This document shows positions 1-5,926 of a stretch of DNA of 5,998 nt, piece by piece. Source of the stretch: an uncultured Collinsella sp. (GTDB taxonomy: Bacteria; Actinomycetota; Coriobacteriia; Coriobacteriales; Coriobacteriaceae). The translations under genes and the position numbers were made by a program. Where the stretch lies: contig URMR01000109.1 of NCBI GenBank assembly GCA_900548935.1, positions 1 to 5,998 of the forward strand, written 5' to 3'. Below the pieces are notes generated by a model. It searched no databases and was not told where the DNA came from. It saw nothing but the letters and a program-made list of their open reading frames with translations. Position 1 is the first letter of the stretch; every line of letters begins with the position of its first letter.

Positions 1-2
1 AT

Positions 3-944
3 TTTTATGAGTTCTACAATTTAGGCCTCGGCGATCCCATCGCCGTTTCCGCCGTGCACGGCCACGGCACGGGCGACCTGCTCGACGACATCGTAGCCCT
101 GTTACCCGAGGAGGAGGACGAGGTCGCCGACGCGTTCCCCGATGCGCTGAATGTGGCCATCATCGGCCGCCCCAACGCCGGTAAGTCCTCGCTGTTCAAC
201 CGCATCCTGGGCGCCGACCGATCCATCGTGTCCAACATCGCCGGCACCACGCGCGATGCCATCGACACCGTCGTCGAGCGTAACGGCAAGCACTACCGCA
301 TGGTCGACACCGCAGGCATTCGCAAGAAGAGCACCGTGTACGAGAACATCGAGTACTACTCCATGGTCCGCGGCCTGCGCGCCATCGACCGCGCCGACGT
401 GGCGCTGCTCGTCGTCGACGCCTCCGTGGGCGTTACCGAGCAGGACCAGAAGGTCATGGGCTTGGCCATCGAGCGCGGCTGCGCCATCGTGGTGCTGCTC
501 AACAAGTGGGACCTGCTCGACGACGACCGCAAGCGCGAGGCCTGCATGGAGACCGTCGACCGCCGTCTGGGCGTTATGGCTCCCTGGGCCCAGTACCTGC
601 GCATCTCTGCCCTGACCGGCCGCAGCGTCGAGAAGATCTGGACAATGGTAGACGCCGCCGAAAAGACGCGCTCGCAGAAGATCAGCACCTCGCGCCTCAA
701 CACGTTCCTCACCGACCTGCGCGAGTTCGGTCATACCGTGGTGGACGGCAAGCGCCGCCTGCGCATGCACTACGTGACCCAGACGGGCGTCAACCCGCCG
801 ACGTTCACGTTCTTCGTAAACCACAGCGACCTGGTCAACGACACCTACCAGCGCTACGTAGAGAACCGCATGCGTTCGACCTTCGACTTTGCCGGCACGC
901 CCATTCGACTCTTCTTTAGGAAGAAGGAGCAAAAGGATGCATAA
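3..944 (+). CDS. der: Ribosome-assembly GTPase Der (EngA), 5'-truncated by the window edge
   Basis: Der is a tandem two-domain GTPase that binds the 50S ribosomal subunit and is needed for its maturation. The reading frame is open from base 3 with no start, so the gene begins outside the window; 313 residues are visible. The first residues (FYEFYNLGLGDPIAVSAVHG) are the end of GTPase domain 1, including its SA (G5) motif. After an acidic linker (about bases 105-145) comes GTPase domain 2: P-loop GRPNAGKS (165-188), TTRD (246-257), DTAG (306-317), NKWD (501-512) and SAL (606-614). The rest is the KH-like C-terminal domain, ending in a basic tail typical of Der. An internal GTG at 54 is not the start, because the homologous sequence continues upstream of it. 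The stop overlaps the start of plsY by 8 bases. All visible GTPase motifs are intact, so the identification is firm. Confidence 0.96.
   Translation, partial: FYEFYNLGLGDPIAVSAVHGHGTGDLLDDIVALLPEEEDEVADAFPDALNVAIIGRPNAGKSSLFNRILGADRSIVSNIAGTTRDAIDTVVERNGKHYRMVDTAGIRKKSTVYENIEYYSMVRGLRAIDRADVALLVVDASVGVTEQDQKVMGLAIERGCAIVVLLNKWDLLDDDRKREACMETVDRRLGVMAPWAQYLRISALTGRSVEKIWTMVDAAEKTRSQKISTSRLNTFLTDLREFGHTVVDGKRRLRMHYVTQTGVNPPTFTFFVNHSDLVNDTYQRYVENRMRSTFDFAGTPIRLFFRKKEQKDA
924..929 (+). promoter_or_regulatory. Ribosome binding site that sets the plsY start
   Basis: AAGGAG lies 7 bases before the ATG at 937, inside the last codons of der. It favours that ATG over an in-frame upstream ATG at 889, which would add 16 hydrophilic residues before the first membrane segment and has no comparable site. 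Confidence 0.8.
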
Positions 945-1620
945 TCCGATTCTGCTGACCGCCATCTGCGCCGTGGTCTCGTTCTTTATCGGAGCGATTC
1001 CGTTTGGCCTGATCCTGGGCCGCGTGTTTAACCACACCGATATTCGCAAGGCGGGCTCCGGCAACATCGGCACCACCAACGCCCTGCGCGTAGCCGGCCC
1101 CAAGGTCGCGGCGCTCACGCTGCTGCTCGACTGCCTGAAGGGCGCCATCTGCGTTCTTATCGCGCGTCCGCTTATCGCCGACCTAGGCTATGGTTTTCCG
1201 CCGAATATCATGGCGCCCGGAGCCCCCGGCGACTGGATGCTCGGCGTCATTTGCCTGGCTGCTGTGTGGGGCCACATCTTCTCGCCCTACCTCAATTTCC
1301 ATGGCGGCAAGGGAATCGCAGTTGGCCTGGGCGTCATCCTCGCCTGGTATTGGCCAATTGGCCTGTCGCTGCTGGGCATGTTTATCGTGGCCGTCGCCAT
1401 CACCAAGTTTGTATCGGTAGGCTCGCTTGCCGCTGCCATCGGACTTCCCATCGCCGCCTGCGCGGTCTTCCCGTACAGCAGCCTGGGACTTAAGTTTTGC
1501 ATGGCGATGATCGGTATCACCGTGGTGTGGGCCCATCGTGCGAACATCAAAAAGCTCATGACGGGCAAGGAGTCCAAGCTCTCGTTTACCAAGCGCGTCA
1601 CCGAACCCGACGATAAGTAG
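937..1620 (+). CDS. plsY: Acyl-phosphate:glycerol-3-phosphate acyltransferase PlsY
   Basis: PlsY transfers the acyl group of acyl-phosphate (made by PlsX) to glycerol-3-phosphate, giving lysophosphatidic acid, the first step of membrane phospholipid synthesis. The 227-residue protein is hydrophobic with several membrane segments, close to the usual length of about 200-220. All three family motifs are present: DIRKAGSGNIGTTNALR at residues 35-51, HGGKGIAVGLG at 122-132 with the glycine-rich phosphate loop, and TKFVSVGS at 156-163. The C-terminal HRANIKKL segment (200-207) is also typical. The start at 937 is chosen for its Shine-Dalgarno site and because the product then begins directly with the first hydrophobic helix. 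It overlaps der by 8 bases, and gpsA, which makes its substrate, follows 9 bases downstream. A somewhat long Pro/Gly-rich loop (residues 84-100) is the only feature that stands out. Confidence 0.96.
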   Translation: MHNPILLTAICAVVSFFIGAIPFGLILGRVFNHTDIRKAGSGNIGTTNALRVAGPKVAALTLLLDCLKGAICVLIARPLIADLGYGFPPNIMAPGAPGDWMLGVICLAAVWGHIFSPYLNFHGGKGIAVGLGVILAWYWPIGLSLLGMFIVAVAITKFVSVGSLAAAIGLPIAACAVFPYSSLGLKFCMAMIGITVVWAHRANIKKLMTGKESKLSFTKRVTEPDDK

Positions 1621-1629
1621 GAGAGAGTC

Positions 1630-2637
1630 ATGAATGTTGCGCTGATTGGCTCCGGCTCCTGGGGAACCGCCGTCGCCGGCCTTGCCGCCGCGCGAGCCGA
1701 GCGCGTGACCATGTGGGCCCATAGTGAGCAGACGGCCGCCGGCATCAATGGCGAGCACCGCAATCCCCGGTATCTGGTGGGATATGAGATGCCCGGCAAC
1801 GTCGTCGCCACGACGGACCTGGCGCAGGCGCTCGACGGCGCCGAGGCGATCATTTTTGCCGTTCCCTCCACGCACCTGCGCAGCGTATGCCATCAGGCAG
1901 CACCCTGTATCGTCGCCGGCACCCCGGTGCTCTGCCTCACCAAGGGTATTGAGCCCGAGTCCGGCCTGCTCATGAGCGAGGTCATCGCCAGCGAGATCGG
2001 CAACGAAGCGCGCGTGGCGGCACTCTCAGGTCCCAACCATGCCGAGGAGATCTGCCGCGGCGGACTTTCTGCCGCCGTCATCGCCAGCAAAGACTCGCAG
2101 ATAGGGGAGACCTTTAAGGACCTACTCCTATCCACGGCCTTCCGCATCTACCTGTCGCAGGACATGACCGGCGTCGAGGTTTGCGGCGCCATGAAAAACG
2201 TCATCGCCATCGTGTGCGGCATTTCCGCCGGCTCCGGCGCGGGCGACAACACGCTTGCCCTCATCATGACGCGCGGCTTGGCCGAGATCAGCCGCCTGGT
2301 GCATGCCCGCGGCGGGCAGGCCATGACCTGCATGGGCCTTGCCGGCATGGGCGACCTCATCGCCACCTGCACCTCGGAGCATTCGCGCAACCGCACCTTT
2401 GGCTACGAGTTTGCCCACGGCGTGTCGCTCGACGAGTACCAGACGCGCACGCATATGGTGGTGGAGGGCGCCGTCGCCGCCCGCAGCGTCAGCGAGCTTG
2501 CCCGTTCACTGGGCGTAGACATTCCGCTCACCTTTGCCGTGGAGCAAACGCTCTACAACGGTGTTACTTTGGATAGGGCGCTCGAAATTCTCACCGACCG
2601 CGTCCCATCGCAAGAGTTCTACGGACTCACCGACTAG
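1630..2637 (+). CDS. gpsA: NAD(P)H-dependent glycerol-3-phosphate dehydrogenase GpsA
   Basis: GpsA is a cytosolic enzyme that reduces dihydroxyacetone phosphate to sn-glycerol-3-phosphate for phospholipid synthesis. At 335 residues it is full length for the family. The N-terminal Rossmann nucleotide-binding motif GSGSWGTA is at residues 7-14, with the LTKGIEPESG motif at 103-112. ALSGPNHAEE (131-140) corresponds to the family SGPSFAxE region. The catalytic lysine is K189 in GAMKNVIAI, and the substrate-binding motif GLAGMGDLIATCTSEHSRNR is at 236-255. The start is supported by AGGAG at 1619-1623, which overlaps the plsY stop and sits 6 bases before the ATG. Lying directly after plsY, it supplies that enzyme's acceptor. 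No key residue is missing. Confidence 0.97.
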   Translation: MNVALIGSGSWGTAVAGLAAARAERVTMWAHSEQTAAGINGEHRNPRYLVGYEMPGNVVATTDLAQALDGAEAIIFAVPSTHLRSVCHQAAPCIVAGTPVLCLTKGIEPESGLLMSEVIASEIGNEARVAALSGPNHAEEICRGGLSAAVIASKDSQIGETFKDLLLSTAFRIYLSQDMTGVEVCGAMKNVIAIVCGISAGSGAGDNTLALIMTRGLAEISRLVHARGGQAMTCMGLAGMGDLIATCTSEHSRNRTFGYEFAHGVSLDEYQTRTHMVVEGAVAARSVSELARSLGVDIPLTFAVEQTLYNGVTLDRALEILTDRVPSQEFYGLTD

Positions 2638-2655
2638 TGCAGAAAGGCTACTACC

Positions 2656-3327
2656 ATGGGTTCCATTAAAATCGCTCCGTCCATCCTTTCGGCCGATATG
2701 GCCAACCTTAAGGGCGACCTCGACAAGATCGCCGGTGCCGACTTTGTGCACTTCGACGTGATGGACGGTCACTTTACCGGCAACCTCACCTTTGGCGTTG
2801 ACATCCTCAAGGCCGTCAAGCGCTCCACCGACGTGTCGGTCGACGCGCACCTCATGGTGTCGAACCCCGACGAGACGGTCGATTGGTATGCCGACGCCGG
2901 TGCCGACATGATCACCGTGCACTACGAGGCCTCCACGCACCTGCACCGCACGCTCACCCATCTGCAGCAGCGCGGCGTCAAGGCCGGCGTGGTGCTCAAC
3001 CCCGCAACGCCTGTCTGCGTTCTCGAGAGCATCATCGACGTCGTCGATATGGTGCTACTGATGAGCGTGAACCCTGGCTTTGGCGGCCAGAGTTTTATCC
3101 CCGGTACCATTGCCAAACTCCACGAGCTTAAGGCCATGTGCGAGCGTCACGGCGTTTCGCCCCTCATCGAGGTCGACGGCGGCATTTCTTCCAAGAACAT
3201 TGCCGAGGTCGTCAAGGCCGGTGCCAACGTACTCGTAGCCGGCTCCGCCGTATTTAAATCCGAAGATCCCGCCGCCGAAGTTGCGCTGCTGCAGAAGCTG
3301 GGCAATGAGGCTGCACAGGAGGCATAA
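2656..3327 (+). CDS. rpe: Ribulose-phosphate 3-epimerase
   Basis: This cytosolic metal-dependent TIM-barrel enzyme interconverts D-ribulose 5-phosphate and D-xylulose 5-phosphate in the pentose phosphate pathway. The 223-residue protein has the usual length. Visible motifs are IAPSILSAD (6-14), HFDVMDGHF (32-40), DAHLMV (63-68), SVNPGFGGQSFIP (137-149) and the phosphate-binding end EVDGGIS (172-178) with AGSAVFK. The expected metal ligands H32, D34, H65 and D174 are all present; D34 and D174 are also the expected acid/base pair. SVNPGFGGQ favours ribulose-phosphate epimerase over the related allulose-6-phosphate epimerase. One deviation is F-T-G-N-L-T-F-G-V (40-48), where the family usually has FVPNxTxGP. 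AGAAAGG at 2641-2647, 8 bases upstream, supports the ATG. The gene lies 18 bases after gpsA and 6 before the cysteine desulfurase. Confidence 0.95.
   Translation: MGSIKIAPSILSADMANLKGDLDKIAGADFVHFDVMDGHFTGNLTFGVDILKAVKRSTDVSVDAHLMVSNPDETVDWYADAGADMITVHYEASTHLHRTLTHLQQRGVKAGVVLNPATPVCVLESIIDVVDMVLLMSVNPGFGGQSFIPGTIAKLHELKAMCERHGVSPLIEVDGGISSKNIAEVVKAGANVLVAGSAVFKSEDPAAEVALLQKLGNEAAQEA
3317..3322 (+). promoter_or_regulatory. Ribosome binding site for the cysteine desulfurase, inside the rpe 3' end
   Basis: A perfect AGGAGG forms part of the last rpe codons and lies 11 bases before the ATG at 3334, slightly further than usual. Ribosomes finishing rpe would cover it, so translation of the two genes may be linked (inference). 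Confidence 0.65.
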
Positions 3328-3333
3328 ATCCTT

Positions 3334-4404
3334 ATGACCGCAGGTCAAAACCGCATACCCGTGAATCTTGACTATGCCGCCTCGACACCCATGCGCGCCG
3401 AGGCGCTCCTTGCGCAGCGTGAGTACGACGATAGCGAGCTTGCGGGCGTCAACCCCAACTCGCTGCACTCGCTCGGCCGCAAGGCTGCCGCGCGTCTGGA
3501 AGTCGCTCGTCGCGAGATCGCCCGTAGCTTTGGCGCACGCGTTCGCCCGTCCGAGATCATCCTTACCAACGGCGGCACCGAGGCCAACCAGCTGGCGCTC
3601 CTCGGTCTTGCCGAGGGCGCTCGTCAGCGCGACCGCAAGCGTAACCGCGTGATCGTATCTGCCATCGAGCACGATTCGATCCTGGACAACCTGCCGCTGC
3701 TGCGTGCCACCGGCTTTACCGTCGACCTGGTGCAGCCCTGCCGTGCGGGCTACATCGAGCCTGCCGCGCTCATCGAGCTGCTCGGCGACGACGTGGCACT
3801 CGTGAGTATCATGGCCGCCAACAACGAGACCGGCGTGGTGCAGCCCATCCGCGAGCTGGCCGCCCACAAGATTGGCGGCCCTGTGGCATCCGGCGCGCTC
3901 TACCTTAAGAACCGCACGCCGCTGCGTCCGCGCATCTTTGGCGGTGGACAGGAAGCCGGCCGTCGCGCCGGTACGCAGGACCTGCGCACGCACCTGGCTT
4001 TTGCCGCTGCCGCCCGCACGCTGACGCCCCGTGTCGCTCACGAGCGCGAGAAGCTGCAAGCCCTTTCCGATAAGCTCTACGCCACGCTTACGACCCATCC
4101 GCACATTCATTCCACCATGGGTGACTACGCCCATGCCGACCGTCTGCCCGGCATGGTTTCGATCTACGTTGACGGCATGGACTCCGAGGAGCTCATCATC
4201 AAGCTCGACGCCGCCGGCTTTGAGGTTTCAGCCGGCTCTGCCTGCTCGAGTGGCAGCATGGACCCCAGCCACGTTTTGAGTGCGATGGGCATTGGTCGCG
4301 AGCAGGCATTGGGTGCACTGCGCATTTCCTTCGATGACCGCGTGAATCCGGCCGATCTGGACGACTTTGCCCAGACGCTGCTCTCGATCGTAGGTGCCGC
4401 ATGA
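3334..4404 (+). CDS. NifS/IscS-type cysteine desulfurase with an apparent internal in-frame deletion
   Basis: The family uses PLP to take sulfur from L-cysteine as an enzyme persulfide for Fe-S cluster assembly or tRNA and cofactor thiolation. The 356-residue product has NLDYAASTP (11-19), NPNSLHSLGR (40-49), NGGTEAN (79-85), a conserved active-site His (H113 in IEHDS), NNETG (163-167), AHKIGGP (177-183) with PLP lysine K179, GGGQEAGRRAGT (203-214) and the persulfide Cys C304 in SAGSACSSGS, the group I signature. In E. coli IscS about 51 residues separate the second Asn of NNE from the PLP lysine; here it is 15. The missing stretch should contain the HTDAxQ-type motif, whose Asp contacts the PLP ring nitrogen and whose Gln contacts its O3'. 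The frame and codon use stay normal on both sides. As written, the protein is probably inactive or poorly folded (inference). The alternative is an assembly error in an intact gene. It overlaps the next gene by 4 bases. Confidence 0.88.
   Translation: MTAGQNRIPVNLDYAASTPMRAEALLAQREYDDSELAGVNPNSLHSLGRKAAARLEVARREIARSFGARVRPSEIILTNGGTEANQLALLGLAEGARQRDRKRNRVIVSAIEHDSILDNLPLLRATGFTVDLVQPCRAGYIEPAALIELLGDDVALVSIMAANNETGVVQPIRELAAHKIGGPVASGALYLKNRTPLRPRIFGGGQEAGRRAGTQDLRTHLAFAAAARTLTPRVAHEREKLQALSDKLYATLTTHPHIHSTMGDYAHADRLPGMVSIYVDGMDSEELIIKLDAAGFEVSAGSACSSGSMDPSHVLSAMGIGREQALGALRISFDDRVNPADLDDFAQTLLSIVGAA
3853..3870 (+). other. Junction of the apparent ~36-codon deletion in the cysteine desulfurase
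   Basis: Here the codons for E174-L175-A176-A177-H178-K179 join the end of the NNETGVVQPIREL region straight to the AHKIGGP lysine motif. In intact relatives these are separated by a strand and helix carrying the conserved Asp and Gln. The codons gcc-gcc-cac at the join are the kind of Ala-Ala-His sequence that could occur on both sides in an intact copy, so deletion between short direct repeats is possible. That mechanism is a guess, because the ancestral sequence is not in the window. Confidence 0.7.
4401..4404 (+). promoter_or_regulatory. ATGA stop-start overlap coupling the desulfurase and nif3-like genes
   Basis: The TGA stop of the desulfurase is contained in ATGA with the ATG of the nif3-like gene. 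No strong Shine-Dalgarno site precedes it, which points to termination-reinitiation coupling. If so, the in-frame nature of the upstream deletion preserves expression of this gene (inference). Confidence 0.6.
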
Positions 4405-5210
4405 TCGTCGCCGAGCTTGAACGTGCGCTACTGGCGCACTACCCCAAGATGGACGCCGAGGGCTGGGATCATGTTGGACTATCTGTGGGAGATCCTGCTG
4501 CCAAGATCACCGGTGTTGCCTGCGCACTCGACGCGACCGAGGCCAACGTGCATCGCGCTCTCGAGGCCGGCACTAACGTGTTGCTGACGCATCATCCCAT
4601 CTATATCAAGGCGCCCGAGGCCTTTTGTCCGGCCGATTCCGCGCGACCCCAGTGCAGCGCTGCGCTGTACGAGGCAGCTCGTTTCGGCGTGAACATCATC
4701 TCGCTTCACACCAACCTGGACCGCTCACACGAGGCGCGCGTATGCCTAAGTACGCTGTTGGACGCCGTGCCCGAAAGCTCGCTGGAACACGTGGACGACC
4801 CCGAGGCTTGCGGCCTGGGCGCCCTTGCGGCGTTCAACGACCCCTGCAGCCTGCGCGACCTTGCCGCGCGCGCCGCTACGGCGTTTGGCAGTGACCCCCG
4901 CGTGTGGGGCGAGGCCAATCGCCCGTGCAGGACCGTCGCCATTTTGGGCGGCTCCCTAGGCGACTTCGGAGAGCTCGCCATCGCCGCGGGCGCAGACGTT
5001 GTCGTGACGGGCGAGACGGGCTACCACGTGGCGCAGGACCTGGCCTTGCGCGGGCTACCGGTAATCTTGCTCGGCCACGACCGCTCCGAGGAGCCGTTCG
5101 TTGATATATTGATGAACTCTGCAGTTGATGCCGGGGTCGACCCCCGTCATGCGATTAAAATACTGAACCCTTGCCAATGGTGGACTGTGACAAAAGGAGA
5201 GAACTTATGA
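4401..5210 (+). CDS. Nif3-like dinuclear metal-centre protein
   Basis: This is a NIF3/YbgI family protein (DUF34/PF01784). The family folds into ring-shaped oligomers with two metal ions per subunit; its precise role is unsettled, and GTP cyclohydrolase-like annotations are not well supported. At 269 residues it has the compact bacterial length, without the inserted PII-like domain of longer members. Visible motifs: GWDHVGLSVGD (21-31), CALDAT (41-46), LLTHHPIYI (61-69) with metal ligands H64 and H65, SLHTNLD (101-107) with D107, TGETGYHVAQD (203-213), and GHDRSEE (225-231) with H226 and E230. All expected metal ligands are there. The ATG overlaps the desulfurase stop as ATGA and has only a weak upstream site (TAGGTG), so translation probably depends on ribosomes finishing the previous gene. 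The next gene, a coiled-coil zinc-ribbon protein, is a known frequent neighbour (for example in Mycobacterium and Helicobacter). Confidence 0.92.
   Translation: MIVAELERALLAHYPKMDAEGWDHVGLSVGDPAAKITGVACALDATEANVHRALEAGTNVLLTHHPIYIKAPEAFCPADSARPQCSAALYEAARFGVNIISLHTNLDRSHEARVCLSTLLDAVPESSLEHVDDPEACGLGALAAFNDPCSLRDLAARAATAFGSDPRVWGEANRPCRTVAILGGSLGDFGELAIAAGADVVVTGETGYHVAQDLALRGLPVILLGHDRSEEPFVDILMNSAVDAGVDPRHAIKILNPCQWWTVTKGENL
5195..5199 (+). promoter_or_regulatory. Ribosome binding site that sets the zinc-ribbon gene start
   Basis: AGGAG within AAAAGGAGA lies 7 bases before the ATG at 5207. It supports that start over an in-frame TTG at 5171, which would add 12 residues read through the end of the nif3-like gene and has no site of its own. 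Confidence 0.75.
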
Positions 5211-5926
5211 GCGCCGGCGCTACGCTACTCAAGCTGCAACAGATCGATTTGGAGCACGCCCGCAACAAGAGCGAACTTGCCAATATGCCGGAGCTCAAGG
5301 AGCTCGCTTCCAAGCGTAAGACCTACGTTAAGCTCAAGGCCGAGATGACCAAGCTCTACGCCCAGCGCAAAGACCTGGATATTGAGCTCGACGACCTCAA
5401 CACCACCGAGATCCAGACCAACAACGCTATCGAGGCTGCCAAAAAGCGTCACGTCGATGGTTCTGATTACCGCGAGGTGCAGGACCTGGAGAATGAGCTT
5501 GCCACCCTGGCAAAGCGTCTGGACAAGATCGAGCACACCCGCAAGGATGTTCTTGTCGCCCATAAGGAGGCGCTCGACCGCGAGGCCCGCGCGCAGGCAA
5601 TCATCGCCAAGTTCGAGGAGGGTGTGAAGGCCGACACCAAGGCCGCCCGCGCCAAGGCCGCCGACCTCCAGGCACAGATTGACGCCGCCACTAAGGAGCG
5701 CACCGCGCTTGCCGCCACGCTGCCGGCCGACGTGCTCACCGACTACGAGCGTCTGCTCAAGCAGTTCCGCGGCCTGGCTGTCGAGACCATCAAGGGCAAC
5801 ATTCCCACCATCTGCCACACCGCGCTCCAGGCATCGTCCATGAGCGACCTCAACCACGACGGTAGCGAGATCGCGCACTGCCCGTATTGCCACCGTCTGC
5901 TGGTGCTTCCCAGCAAGGAAGCTTAA
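5207..5926 (+). CDS. Coiled-coil protein with C-terminal zinc ribbon (PF02591-like)
   Basis: The 239-residue protein has a long charged, heptad-rich, Ala/Lys/Glu-rich helical region (about residues 8-170), predicted to form a coiled-coil hairpin, followed by a C-terminal zinc-ribbon segment. This is the architecture of the C4-type zinc-ribbon family that includes Helicobacter HP0958 (FlgZ) and mycobacterial Rv2229c; RNA or protein binding has been proposed for members. Conserved family features seen are DYRE (87-90), the stretch around QDLENELATL, and the C-terminal HCPYCHRLLVL (224-234) with C225 and C228. The first half of the ribbon is unusual: family members normally have CxxC before a xxL, but here the segment is IPTICHTAL, with only C203 and Pro200 where the first Cys would be. 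H204, H224 or H229 could complete a site. ATGA overlap with the nif3-like gene and zero spacing to coaBC indicate co-expression. The molecular role is not known. Confidence 0.85.
   Translation: MSAGATLLKLQQIDLEHARNKSELANMPELKELASKRKTYVKLKAEMTKLYAQRKDLDIELDDLNTTEIQTNNAIEAAKKRHVDGSDYREVQDLENELATLAKRLDKIEHTRKDVLVAHKEALDREARAQAIIAKFEEGVKADTKAARAKAADLQAQIDAATKERTALAATLPADVLTDYERLLKQFRGLAVETIKGNIPTICHTALQASSMSDLNHDGSEIAHCPYCHRLLVLPSKEA

Noticed and set aside
889..936. Upstream in-frame ATG that would extend PlsY by 16 residues
   Set aside because: The extension overlaps der deeply, is hydrophilic and has no Shine-Dalgarno site, while the ATG at 937 has a good one.
102..1148. Long minus-strand open frame (348 codons) opposite der and plsY
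   Set aside because: It mirrors well-supported genes with G/C-rich third positions, its translation has no recognisable motif, and it spans the der/plsY boundary.
2638..2655. Possible terminator or promoter in the 18-base gap between gpsA and rpe
   Set aside because: It is too short for either; it contains only the rpe ribosome binding site.
3055..4134. Long minus-strand open frame (359 codons) opposite rpe and the desulfurase
   Set aside because: It is antisense to two clearly conserved genes. Its openness is explained by codon bias on the coding strand, and no ribosome binding site or family motif was seen.
5101..5165. AT-richer stretch at the 3' end of the nif3-like gene, with TTGATA at 5101 and TAAAAT at 5156 as possible promoter boxes
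   Set aside because: The two boxes are far too widely spaced and no matching partner lies 16-18 bases from either. The stretch encodes conserved-length protein sequence.
5171..5206. Upstream TTG that would extend the zinc-ribbon protein by 12 residues
   Set aside because: The extension lies wholly within the nif3-like gene, and the strong AGGAG at 5195-5199 points to the ATG at 5207.
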